From contig BCHH01000011.1 of the NCBI GenBank assembly GCA_001599595.1, positions 889,894-953,893 of the forward strand: a stretch of DNA of 64,000 nucleotides, written 5' to 3'. Below the pieces are notes generated by a model. The model searched no databases. It was not told the DNA's origin and worked only from the letters and a program-made list of their open reading frames with translations. Each line of letters opens with the position of its first letter. Position 1 is the stretch's first letter. The position numbers and the translations under genes were made by a program. Origin of the DNA: Beverwykella pulmonaria (Eukaryota > Ascomycota > Dothideomycetes > Pleosporales > Melanommataceae). Positions 20,852 through 30,956 of this stretch are shown here, piece by piece.

Positions 20852-23230
20852 TTAGGCACAATTGCCCACACACCCTGGATCTGGCTCTCCAAATTTGTGA
20901 TACCGACCCGTACAGTTGTAGACCTGCCAGGACCTAATGGCAATGGGCACAGAAGCCCAAAATCCAGGACAGTGCAGCTTGTACCGACCAGGCGTCAGCA
21001 TGCAACCATAGTCTTCGAAAAGAGCCACACAGCAATAATCCGGAATCTCGGGGTTCTGATCGTTCCTTGTCACCCACATCATATTTGACTTGGCTGGAAT
21101 AACGCTAGAGTCGGGAAACGTGGCTCCTTCGCTAGTGAGCAGGACGGACATGCACTGCGTATTGACGGTTGTGCGGCCATCTACTACGATGTAGTCCGTT
21201 TTTGGAAGCGAGATATCATTTTCCCCGTACTGCCAGCCGACTGCTTCGAGAATCCACCCTCCCTTGGGTGATACTCCGGCATTAGGCTGAATCTTTGGTG
21301 CGAATACCTTGGGAGTGTTGGGATCAGGCGGAGTTACGCATCCGTAATTGACACACTGCTGTCCCGGATCGCACTAATCGCTCATGGTCAACATACGAAG
21401 ATACTGACTGAAATCAGGTACACTTACCGCATTTCCACATCGACCGCAATTCTTCGTGTCGCTTGCGGTATTGCCGCATGTTGGTTCGGTCGGAGTGTTC
21501 CCGGCATTTGGCGCTGCTCGCGCTTCGCCAAAAGGGAAACAGTTGCTAGCTCCTGGGAGCGGCTTGCTTAAATCCTACATATACTATCAGCTAATTATAT
21601 CTTGACGTCAGCTCAAAGCCGCACACTCACAAAAACTCGAAATTGGAAGGTAGGTGAGGTCGTTAGGCTCTCGAATCCAGCCTTCAACTTGCCCTCAAAT
21701 CCGGACTTTGAATCGACTTTGACAGCGTGGATATGCTTCTGTGCGTCGTTTGGACACACGCCACTTTCAGCTGCACAAGTTTAGTAACATTTCGTTATGA
21801 TGGGTGTAAATGATCTCACATGTAGCGATAGCAAGCTTAAATTCTAGATAGGCAGTGAGTTCTGCTCCAGCTCCTACATCGTAACCTAAGTAGCTTAGCA
21901 AACGTATCAAAACAAAAGCGTGTTTGTCCGTACTCAAGAAACTCAAGCCAATATCTAGACCGGTTGTCCAACGAGGCTTCAAAGTTCCGGAAATTTCTCC
22001 CGTCAGCTTTAGGCCTTTCGGCGCGACTGACGCGTCCCATCCATTCCATGACGGGACAACTGGCAGGATGGCAGGCGACAGCAGAATCGGCAAGAAATCG
22101 AATGACACAGTAGCTCCGTCCTTGACTTCGGCAACAAACCCCGTTGAAAGGCTGCTCGAGGCTTGCAATCCTTTGAAATCAAAACCAAGTTTTTGTACCA
22201 CCTTAGGACCGACTGTTCCAAGCCCTGGTACAGAAATTGGCGATAGAGACTGGTCAAGCTTCAAGAAGTCTATATCTTTCTTCTGGGGCGATGCACCAAC
22301 AGTCACGGAGAGCCTGGGATTGAATTCTACCGAGACTCCTGAAGAGATTAGGGTAAGCGTTGCCAGAACGGGGATCTTGAGGATCGTCTCAACTTCAAGA
22401 TTGAGGTCGAATTTGCCGTGAGTGCCGCAGGAATCGCAGTCGAGTGCAATATTGTCATCATAGGTGTCTCCAAATAAATTGACTTTGAACTGGGATTTGG
22501 GCAAGGTCCATTCCATGGACAGTGGCGTCTTGTAAGAATAGTCACGCTTCATCAGAGAGCTAAGCTCTCGGGAATTGGGGGGTAGACTTCTCAGATGTAG
22601 ATTGTACGAGTGCATGACCGTCTGCCAGTCTTCTGGTGTTGCGATAAGATGAGCTGAACGGGTGTGTTCGTCGAAGGACACAGAGGTAACTTGGAATGGT
22701 TGCCGCTTGTCATTCCATCCGCAATCTCTAGTGCCTACCACAAAAATAAATCTGCACTGTATTAGCAGATAACAATTCAGGATGGAAGGAGCATGAGTGA
22801 AACGGGTCACATACGTGCGGTTTGCTTGTTCGTTCACCCAGAACCATTGATCTCGAGCACGTGAAAGAGCGAATGGGTCCTTGAACACCAGGTCGACAGA
22901 ATAATTTGAGCATGTAATAGATTGGACCAAGCTCTTGAACCTTTCGAAAGAGGCAATGTGTTCTTCTTCTTTTGAGGTATGTATTGTGAGATTACCAAAC
23001 ATCCCTGCGCCAGTATCTGTTGTCAAATCAGAAATGAATCAATTTCGCAATAATGGGACAAACTTACGGCCCCATAGAAATGTTTCATTATCAAGGAGAT
23101 CTAACGTATGATAGCTAAGATCACGTTTGAGATCAAAAAGTGGAGGGATGTCTTCAAGGATGATATCCGCAGCCACTCTGCGGTGGACGAGAGCTACAAC
23201 AACGAAAAGGATAAAGTAATAGAACGCCAT
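20852..23230 (-). CDS. Secreted DUF7029/DUF7223-type fungal protein with cysteine module
   Basis: Six exons (23230-23068, 23016-22815, 22751-21820, 21770-21631, 21574-21428, 21373-20852) give 701 residues with all phases closing. The chosen start, MAFYYFILFVVVALVHRRVAA, is a signal peptide, so the product is secreted or wall-bound. The next part (about 90-200) follows the DUF7029 pattern: SITCSNYSVDLVFKDP, RDQWFWVN and RDCGWNDKRQPFQV. A middle beta-rich region (about 240-430) resembles DUF7223. A cysteine knot-like module, NCGRCGNAC-DPGQQCVNYGC, follows at about 525, then a Cys-containing C-terminal domain of about 150 residues. No enzyme motif is visible. Proteins of this type are common in ascomycete secretomes and have no settled function; a surface or adhesion role is only a guess. 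Confidence 0.82.
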
Positions 23231-24088
23231 TGTGCTTGAACTATGTTGTTTCCACATAGAGGAAAACGAACCATTTCCATTTATTATAACCCACTGAAGA
23301 GTGACCATATTGCACAAGCTTCACACATTAGTCTGTTGCCGATCATTTCTTGGATACACAGATTAGCAGCTGAGCATCACTCCACGCGCTCTCCGCGTTG
23401 AGGATGCATTCAAAATCTGCTCATGGCTTGGCCATTTTCCGAGCTGGACTGCAGGTTGAGATTTTTTGATTCGTCAGTCATTGCCTCATTAACTCAGGAA
23501 TGGAGGTTACTGCACTCGAATATCTCACCTGACAAGCAAGAAGTCTCTCAACCCGCTGCAAGCCATGGTGCTATCAATTATAGCTAGCGCAAGACTCATC
23601 AGTATCTTCACCAATTAGTGAAAGGGTATATATACTATTCTGCACGCAAATCAGCTTGATGTTGATTATTCGCACCTTTTTGGTTGCAGTGGCGGAGTGG
23701 TGTAGAACCTCGTTCCTAACAATTAGGTCTTAATATGCTACAACAAAGACTATCATACTAAGCACAGTAAAGAGATCTTTTTTATAAGAGCGTATTTCAC
23801 CGCGGTAGCTACCGAAAGATGATAGAAATTCTGCTCGGGTGTATGTATGTCCCGGTGTGGCCTGAACTATGTAAATTCTCATACGTTTAGGAATAATAGA
23901 ATTACTGTCAGCTGAGCATGGCCTGATATTGTAGGTAGTGCGGTGTTTAATAGGTTATAAGAGTTCAGCTGGCGAAGCCACACGGCGCAGGGTCTTATCA
24001 ATAAAGTCATATGATTAGGAAAGTGAGGTCAAGCAAGTTATCTAGACAAGTCTTAAGGCCTAGCTTAGATTGGCCGTATCTTAGTTTG
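23231..24088. other. Intergenic, promoter side of the secreted-protein gene
   Basis: About 860 bp, AT-rich, with no supported gene. The bases next to 23231 must hold the promoter of the secreted-protein gene. TATATATACT occurs at about 23628. The 5-bp duplication GTTTG at 24084-24088 marks the start of the next LTR. Confidence 0.4.
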
Positions 24089-24514
24089 TGTAACGATTCG
24101 AACAATCGTTCCATCACGTGACCGAACCGCTCCCTGCCCGATCCCGATACAGATCCTATTCCTACCCGAACCGGTAGGACTTCGGCTCCCGACCTGGTCC
24201 CCATTCAACTCCGATACAGGCTCTATCCATATCCGAACCTGTATTACCTCGGCTACTGACCAGCTCCTGATGCAACTCCGAAACAGGTTCTTATCCGAAC
24301 CTATAGTACCCCGGCTTCGTGATCTCTCATCTCTCTTCGTGTATATAAGCCAGTCTCTTCGTTAGTTATATCAGGTAGCTTTTGATTATCCTTTCGTACC
24401 CGGCCTATAGGTGTCAATTCTATCTTGGGTATTCGTTCTCACTCGTGCACTCCCATATGCCTCGGTAATGATTCGCACCCGAATCCGATCATTCTGATAT
24501 CCTGCGCCGCTACA
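24089..24514 (+). mobile_element. Solo LTR, 426 bp, with 5-bp target duplication GTTTG
   Basis: Starts TGTAACGATTCG and ends GCCGCTACA (TGTA/TACA inverted ends). GTTTG flanks both sides at 24084-24088 and 24515-24519. A promoter-like GTATATAAGCC lies at about 24350, as expected for the U3/R boundary. The U3-like part is made of three imperfect copies of a 67-bp unit. No internal retrotransposon sequence is next to it. Confidence 0.92.
24141..24328 (+). repeat. Three imperfect 67-bp tandem units inside the LTR
   Basis: Units start near 24141, 24208 and 24275 (the last is shorter). Each has the order TCCGATACAGG-like, CCGAACC-like and CTCGGCT-like blocks. They may be enhancer-like repeats of the U3 region. 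Confidence 0.75.
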
Positions 24515-24677
24515 GTTTGGACATTAATATTTCTTACTACGAAATTTACAGCTAAGCTCCTTTAGGCAATAGCAACCATAAGCCGCAATTTGCAATCACA
24601 GCTTATTAATATAAAGCCATTATAGAAGTATAATTACTATTAGAATCCACTTTAATAGGAGTTATTTGCAGAAATTG

Positions 24678-24743
24678 TAGAGAAAATAGAATATACAACT
24701 TAAAGTTGCTAATCTAAGAATATTTATGTTTCTAGCTTGTTAT
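24678..24743 (+). repeat. 66-bp direct repeat, copy A
   Basis: 62 of 66 bases match 25430-25495. Both copies end TTTCTAGCTTGTTAT. A weaker match upstream (GGAGTTATTTGCAG at about 24659 and GGAGTTATCTGCGG at about 25259) suggests both belong to a larger old element. Confidence 0.8.
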
Positions 24744-25429
24744 TGCGGTGGAGGAAAAGGTGTGATATAGAAAATCACAAGGGTGGAAGGCGACTCACAC
24801 GCATGCGATGTCCGGAGCAGCAATGCACTGAGGGAGGGGGGAATCAAGGTGATGTTTGGCAGTAGACTGTTTCAATTTCGTTATATCTAGCTACCAACAA
24901 AATGAAAGAGAAGTGTGATGAAAGACAGAAGAAATGTTCGTGTTCTTGTTGGAGTGAGGGTCGTGTGTTTCGTGGGTTCGATTGATGGTGATTGCTCCGT
25001 TCATGATGTTTTGTGATTTTTTTCGATGGGCGTGGTGTTCGGATGCCCATATATATGCCGCATTGATTGATGACGAAGTAAGCAGCTGACAGAGAAACCA
25101 AGACCCGTTCCCTGCACCATGCACCCAAGCCTTCAATCCATGCCTAAGGTGGATTTAAGCAAGTTGCTCTTCGCTACGGCGCAATAGTTATTTAAAGGCT
25201 GCTTAGATAATACCCTTATATAGTACTCAAAGTAGTCAATAGTATTGTAGTGTAAGTAGGAGTTATCTGCGGAGAAATTATTATTATTATTATTATTGAT
25301 TCTATTTACCATCTGCTACCTGCCCTGATTAGAGCCATGCAGACTATTGCCATTATTTGCACCAGATGAACAAAAAAAACCGTGTTGGTCATACAAAGAA
25401 GCAGCTCCCGAAGGCTGCAGAAAAGATTA
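24744..25429. other. AT-rich repeat remnant between the direct repeats
   Basis: It contains a (TTA)n microsatellite near 25279-25300 and, at 24913-24942, a 30-bp core matching the reverse complement of 7031-7060 at 28 of 30 positions. The small frame on the minus strand at 24844-25128 has no domain signal. Confidence 0.45.
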
Positions 25430-25495
25430 TAGAGAAAATAGAATTTACAACTAAAAGTTGCTAATCTGAGAAAATTTATGTTTCTAGCTTGTTAT
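25430..25495 (+). repeat. 66-bp direct repeat, copy B
   Basis: Second copy of 24678-24743. Here about 150 extra bases (about 25280-25425) separate it from its upstream GGAGTTATCTGCGG block, as if another insertion had split the element. Confidence 0.8.
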
Positions 25496-25836
25496 CCACT
25501 ATTTTGTGCTGGAAATCATTGGTAGTGTCCGGCCACGGCGGGTGTCCAGTGATGCAGGGACGGATGCTATACATAAACATTAAGACCTGAAAATTTTAGC
25601 TTGCAGTCAAGAGAGGCTATCAGCAGTTTTACGATCAGGGCTTAATTAGCTCAATTGAGATATAGTTATCATACAAGACGTTGCGTAAGGAGCTCGACCA
25701 GAGGTCCTGCGCGTTCAATAAGTACTTGGGTATAGTTCGTGCGTAGACCAAGCCCGCCGTTCGGAGGGTCCGTGTCGTAGAATACGGTACCTTGAACAGT
25801 GTCACTCCGTGGCCCAAGGTCAGGTCGGTTACTTGT

Positions 25837-25971
25837 TGTAAGCTGGAGGGCGGAGGAAAAGGCGTCAAGATGTGTATTGTATGTGATGTATGTACAGCTG
25901 ATATATATATATATGACGGACTGATTAGTCAGTGGTATATCCACGTGACCTGATGGTGTCCTCGGCTTACA
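25837..25971 (-). mobile_element. Short solo LTR, 135 bp, with 5-bp target duplication CTTGT
   Basis: Read on the minus strand it starts TGTAAGCCGAGG and ends CCAGCTTACA, giving TGTAAG/CTTACA inverted ends. The plus-strand flanks CTTGT at 25832-25836 and 25972-25976 are identical. A (TA)n run sits in the middle. Small minus-strand frames on both sides (25669 onward and up to 26237) show no known domain, so whether a gene was hit cannot be decided. Confidence 0.88.
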
Positions 25972-25976
25972 CTTGT

Positions 25977-28013
25977 CAATCTCGTCGTTCGGAGGGTATC
26001 GTAGAATACAATTCGAGAAATTTTTACGAAAGTTTTATGCGCAAGTTGTGTAAGTGTTGTGAGGTCAAACTGAAGTGCTCTGAAGTGCAGTCCGTCTAAT
26101 ATCTTAGGATGCACTTTTAGTAAATCAAGATACTTGTCTAGACACATGGCAGAGCTTTCGGGGATGGTCTTTGTTTCTGCAGTGAAAGTTGACAACGGTG
26201 GCTCCCGATGCAACAAATCCATACTTGCCAAGGGCATGTATTATTAAGTGGTTGGTTCTATATCACGTGGTTGATGCCAAGTCCCGACATGGGCCTTGGT
26301 GCCTTAGGGTAAAACTTCCTCGTCCTTCTCCTCCACCTTGTCCATCTCTCCTCAGCCATCATCAACAGCCTCATTGTACGCCCAATAGACTAATATGGCT
26401 CGATTTCTATCCCCACCTACCATCCCAACAAGTTCGACACGAACTCAAACTACTTGCGTTGTTTTTTGCATTTATTTGATTCTTTGCTTTTCTGTATATA
26501 GTCCGAGGCCGGGTGGCCAGCTCCCACTCAGAGTACTACGTACTACGTACTCTCCAATATCTGTAGGCCCCTGAGTACCCTCGGAGGGTATCTCATCGCT
26601 CGCACGTGACTGGGCCATGAGAGTTCTCACATGAGACTAGACTACGGGAGCTGGCCCTGAGCTTACGCCCCCAAATCAAGCGTTACAAACAAGATAAACA
26701 CCTAATCCCCTGATGATGATGCGTGAGAGATAGATCTGGGTTTATTTCAATAATATGAACTGAATTTAGGTCTATGATAAGTGCAGCTCTAGTTCTACGA
26801 AGAGAGTTCGAAAGCAGTGTGAGCCTCTCTCCTACCGACTAACACCCGGCTGTGTCGCAATATAATCCGTACAAGCGGGACTCGGATTTTGTGACTAACC
26901 AGTGAGTCCAGATAAAAGACGGACATCCGAACGCCTATGAATAGGTGCAGCTAATCAATCCAGCCTCCTCCCTGTCTCATATAACACACATTACCTACGT
27001 TCCAGTAATTTGCAAAAATTTTTATTCTCAGAAAAACTTGGAATTGAGCGGCCACCTTTAATTGATTCATTGTAACCAGAAATGGCAGGGAAATACCAGA
27101 GCAGCTTCGCCGCCGTCAAGCCAACATTGATGTTCCTTAAATTTTTTTTCTTGGTATGTAACTCGGCATTTTGAAACACTCTGCAAGTTCAGTAAGAGGG
27201 GACGCTGAGATGCAAAGTGTCCTTTAAGCGGAAGTGTCGAAGAAAGAGAATCTAAATAAAATTTCGGTCTCCGAAGCTATACGTGAACTGCCCTGAAGGC
27301 GAGTCTTGCCAGAAATGAGATTCTTAGATTGTCTTGAACAGACTAAAACGTAGGCTTCCACTAGGTATGTAAGAGTCGTACAAAGAGTCTCTGACACAGC
27401 TTTCCGCACCTGCACCTGGAGGAGGTGTCAGGGCGCGTAACTCTTAGAAAAGTTTTTTAAATTGCGCGAAAACACTCTCAACTAATTCTTCAGACATGCT
27501 TTTCTAGGCTCTTAGTAGTTCTTTGTCATAGAGCCTCTCTATAACAATGTATGATCTGTTATTGTGCAACAAGGAGCAATAGACCTCTGGGATAGGAATA
27601 GTAGTGTTTTCAGTTGAGTATTTTCGGTTGCACCTTCCGTTAGGTGGACTCGACACACTATTTTGACAATTTTGCGTTTTAAGATCAGGACGCGAAGACT
27701 ATCTCGCAAATAAAACTTCTCCATAGTATGCAGCGCTAGTCGTGTCAAGAAATGGCGGACAGAAGCGCTGTTGAAGGCGAGATGTTCGGTGCCGTTATGT
27801 TGTGTTTTTATATTATATCTAGGCGGAACATATATGGGTATCATTCCGAGATCGTGCGATAAACGGAAAGAGAGCAGATTCTCTCGTGTGACGCAGAGGT
27901 GGAGAACAGAAGCAGTGTTGTGGAGTGAGAGCGGTGTTTTTAATTATCTTCCTTTAATATAATCTTGGATATTATTAGTATTATTCATAGAGTCCCATAT
28001 ATAAATCCATTTA
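25977..28013. other. About 2 kb without a supported gene
   Basis: Only small frames without domain motifs occur. A short repeat GTACTACGTACTACGTACT lies near 26530. The region between 26900 and 27960 is AT-rich and looks like decayed repeat sequence. No tRNA other than the one at 28014 was found. Confidence 0.35.
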
Positions 28014-28134
28014 GCATCGGTGGTTTAGTGGTAAAATTAGCCGTTGCCATCGGCTAGCCCCGGGTTCGAGTAAGTTATTGGCTGGCTTTAAACAAAGCAA
28101 GTAACTAACGCAATGTTAGTTCCCGGCCGATGCA
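28014..28134 (+). tRNA. tRNA-Gly(GCC) interrupted in the T-loop
   Basis: All tRNA parts are present. The acceptor stem GCATCGG pairs fully with CCGATGC, followed by discriminator A. The D-arm GTTTAGTGGTAAAAT also fits the A-box consensus. The anticodon stem AGCCG/CGGCT is fully paired, with loop TTGCCAT and anticodon GCC. The T-stem is CCGGG/CCCGG. The T-loop TTCGATT is split after TTCGA (28065-28069) by 50 bp and continues TT at 28120-28121. The A-box is intact, whereas the B-box is broken after GGTTCGA. A T7 Pol III terminator follows. Without the insertion this is a normal tRNA-Gly. Whether the interrupted copy is transcribed or processed is unknown. Confidence 0.88.
28070..28119 (+). other. 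50-bp intron-like insertion in the tRNA T-loop
   Basis: It starts GTAAGT and ends GTTAG, with a consensus branch site ACTAAC at 28104-28109, ten bases before the end. That is the architecture of a fungal spliceosomal intron. It can also fold: AGTTA/TAACT outside GCTTT/AAAGC, or AACTAAC/GTTAGTT at the 3' end. Ordinary nuclear tRNA introns sit after position 37, not in the T-loop. Confidence 0.8.
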
Positions 28135-28147
28135 TTATAAGCTTCAA

Positions 28148-28154
28148 TTTTTTT
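28148..28154 (+). terminator. Pol III T-run terminator of the tRNA gene
   Basis: Seven T residues, 14 bases after the tRNA 3' end, as expected for RNA polymerase III termination. Confidence 0.75.
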
Positions 28155-28559
28155 ACCTTTGCTTTCAATGTTCCATAGTGACACTCGTCTTAATTTTTGT
28201 CTCCTTCTTCTCCATTTTGGGTACTGTGGGATATGCCAAGAAGCGCAGATAAGCGAGGTGAACGCCACATGCACCGCCACGCCCCACATGTCGCTCCTGC
28301 CACGCGATTCATCAAACCCCCGCCATCTTAATTCCACCTCCATCATTTGATGGCGACGTCTGCCTAAGCGCTGGTACATAGCCTCATAATCCAAACTGTA
28401 GCTCAATTACACGTGTGCTTTTCACTGCCACACAGTCACGCTAGACTCGATGACGTGAAAGTGGCCTTGAGTCCTCTCCATCGCGCGCTGGAGAGCTCTA
28501 CTTACTTCTAAGTGCTAACACACTCACCGCAACTTCCAGATTCCAACCACCCGCTCGCC
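28155..28559. other. Intergenic, promoter of the MUG113-like gene
   Basis: About 400 bp between the tRNA terminator and the CCATGG start at 28560. Small frames on both strands lack motifs. Confidence 0.4.
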
Positions 28560-30146
28560 ATGGCATTCTTTGGACAGACACCAGAGTCGCTCCTTCCACG
28601 ATCCGACTCGAAGAATCCTGCTACAACCTGCAAAGGAATCACTAAGACCGGTCGACCCTGTAGACGCGATATCGATACTGAGAAGGCGTCCCGGAACAAT
28701 GGCGTTTTGGCTGTAGTCTCGGTTGCAAGCGATAGCGATGAGGATGACACAGGAGCCGCGGCATTCTTCTGCTGGCAGCACAAGGATCAGGCAGAGCAGT
28801 TGGCTGCCGCCAATGCTGTGGCGCCACAGGGACATGATACACAGCTGTATCCCCTGAAAGAGCGGAGTAGTATTGATACGCTGGTTGCACGGCTAGGTGT
28901 ACTCGAGGTCAATGAACCTGAGCAGGCGCCCGAGCGAAGGAGGAGGAAGAGCAGGCCCGAGGACAGGACCTCTGGGAATAGGCCACCGAGGAGGGTCAAC
29001 CGCCCACCGACATGGAATACGGTTCAAGGTCCATTGATGTCGGTACCGAGCGATCTGATGGCAGAGGGAAAGCAACTTCATCAGCGGTCGGGAGGACGAC
29101 CTATCCAAAAGAAAAAGTTGGGATTTTGGGCAATGTGCTGTGTGGGGAGCGCAGATGATGACTACGTCGAGGTGGTAAGACATAAGAGAAGGACTCAAAA
29201 CCAGGCTCCCCCTCCGAGTCAGGATACCTCGGATCCATTCGCACAAGCCCCGCCTCGAGTCCGCCACGGACGGACTAGCCGACCGAATGGCAGTTCCTCA
29301 GGCCAGACATCCACCGCAAGGCCAGTGAGCAGCGTGCCGGCACGGAAACCACTGGGCGAGAAGCCCGCTCGACCGCTCAACAAGATCTCACCGGGCAACT
29401 CGGAAACAGCGAATCTCCTTGCGTACATCCCAAAGGCCCTCACACCCCAATTGACTTCTCTACTGCTGGCCGAACTCTCAAAGCCCATTTCGCCGTCCGA
29501 CGACGAAGGCTACATCTACATATTTTGGCTGACTCCAGAATCCTTGGGTCCTGCGCCATCTTCCGAGGCTTCCACTCTACTTACTCCTCCCTCACGACCA
29601 GAACAAGGACGACGGACATCAGATGTACTCCGACAATACTCGGTGAAATCTCCTCGACAACCTCGACCTAATGCGCCTCAAGCTAAGACAGGCGATTCGA
29701 ATACCGACAGCAGCGACAAGAACACCATTTTTCTCAAGATCGGACGAGCTTCCAATGTTCATCGCCGTATGACCGAATGGACGCGCCAATGCGGGTACTC
29801 ATTGTCCTTAGTGCGGTTCTATCCCTATGTTTCTTCTACTCCTTCGCCGTCACCGAATGCATCGCCTCAGACGTCACCAGCGCACTCTCGTCGACAATCG
29901 TATCAGAACAGACCTGCGGACCCAGTTCGACGTGTTTCGGAAGGCGTGCGCAAGGTACCGCATGCGCATCGCGTTGAGCGATTGATTCATATTGAACTCG
30001 GCCAACAGCGCGTTATGAAGAAGTGTGAGGCTTGTGGAAAGGATCATAGGGAGTGGTTCGAGGTGGATGCTTCTCGCGAGGGCGTCAAGGCGATCGATGA
30101 AGTCGTGAAGAGGTGGGTTTCATGGGCCGAACGGGCAAATAACTGA
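28560..30146 (+). CDS. GIY-YIG/T5orf172 domain protein (MUG113-like)
   Basis: A single uninterrupted exon; the Met at 28560 sits in a CCATGG context and gives 528 residues. The N-terminus (about 20-90) has a small Cys/His motif, CKGITKTGRPCRR ... FFCWQHKD, typical of this fungal family. A long low-complexity Arg/Pro/Ser linker follows. The C-terminal T5orf172 domain (formerly DUF1766) shows GYIYIFWLTPE, FLKIGRASNVHRRMTEW, VERLIHIEL and CGKDHREWFEV, covering the Y-Y, R and E positions of a GIY-YIG-like nuclease fold. A serine/proline-rich insert of about 40 residues splits the fold before the Glu helix. The S. pombe relative is known only as a meiotically induced gene; a nuclease role is plausible but unproven. 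Confidence 0.85.
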   Translation: MAFFGQTPESLLPRSDSKNPATTCKGITKTGRPCRRDIDTEKASRNNGVLAVVSVASDSDEDDTGAAAFFCWQHKDQAEQLAAANAVAPQGHDTQLYPLKERSSIDTLVARLGVLEVNEPEQAPERRRRKSRPEDRTSGNRPPRRVNRPPTWNTVQGPLMSVPSDLMAEGKQLHQRSGGRPIQKKKLGFWAMCCVGSADDDYVEVVRHKRRTQNQAPPPSQDTSDPFAQAPPRVRHGRTSRPNGSSSGQTSTARPVSSVPARKPLGEKPARPLNKISPGNSETANLLAYIPKALTPQLTSLLLAELSKPISPSDDEGYIYIFWLTPESLGPAPSSEASTLLTPPSRPEQGRRTSDVLRQYSVKSPRQPRPNAPQAKTGDSNTDSSDKNTIFLKIGRASNVHRRMTEWTRQCGYSLSLVRFYPYVSSTPSPSPNASPQTSPAHSRRQSYQNRPADPVRRVSEGVRKVPHAHRVERLIHIELGQQRVMKKCEACGKDHREWFEVDASREGVKAIDEVVKRWVSWAERANN

Positions 30147-30956
30147 TCAACGATCACGATAAATGAATTCACCGTGAAATGGGAAGGGTACAATATATAA
30201 GGAACGTCTGCACGTTACGATATCTTCCCCAATTCAGCAGTAATGACGAACAGCAACATCAAAAAATGTATGATCAGTTCCTTGCCAGTCACGTATCAGG
30301 GCACAAAACTTAATAATACCGGTACTATTGACTAGACTGAACAGGAAGATTAGCGACGCCCTCACGGTCAAGCAATCTTTATGCAAAGCACCTCCCTGCG
30401 TTCGGACAATTCCACTCGGATACTTTCACCTCCCACCCACAATGGGTTCCACACTTGATGAAAGCTTGACTGCAACCACTGGTTTTGGCACTTTCTCAAA
30501 TTAATAAATCTGTAGGCCATTACCCGTTCTCTCTATATAAACTTTAAGCCCCAAGCGCCTTCCTGCATCTTCTGAGCGTCTAAGGCGCAACTCCAACATT
30601 TCTTTCGGAGTGGCTTATCCACGACGTCAATGCAACACCACAAAATCCTCTAACACAAAACATCATCGACGAATCAAACAACCGCCTCAAATCCAAAAAT
30701 GTGACTCAACCGCAAACCGACACGCGCAACGTTTGAAGGTTGCACAAGAAGAGCCCGGGCTCCGACATAGCCCCCAACCCTCAGGTTCGCCTTTGGGTTC
30801 TTGTAAAGTCCGGCACCGGCGGAATCAAGCAGGCTTGCGGGACGCTAGGCCGTGTAACAATGTTAAGTTAGAGAGATCCTTCCTTGTATCGTGCGTTCGT
30901 ATTGATTTTGTCTCTCGACGTCTCTGTTCTTCGTACTTTTGTCGCCGGTCGACTCG
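30147..30956. other. Intergenic
   Basis: About 800 bp between two genes on the plus strand. The promoter of the membrane-protein gene should lie in the right half. A frame at 30610-31041 is out of phase with that gene and has no motif. Confidence 0.4.

Noticed and set aside
23687..23696. CAGTGGCGGA, a motif resembling known hAT termini
   Set aside because: No matching inverted end or 8-bp duplication was found within several kb.
24844..25136. Overlapping small minus-strand frames as a gene
   Set aside because: No domain, and the area is a mosaic of repeat pieces.
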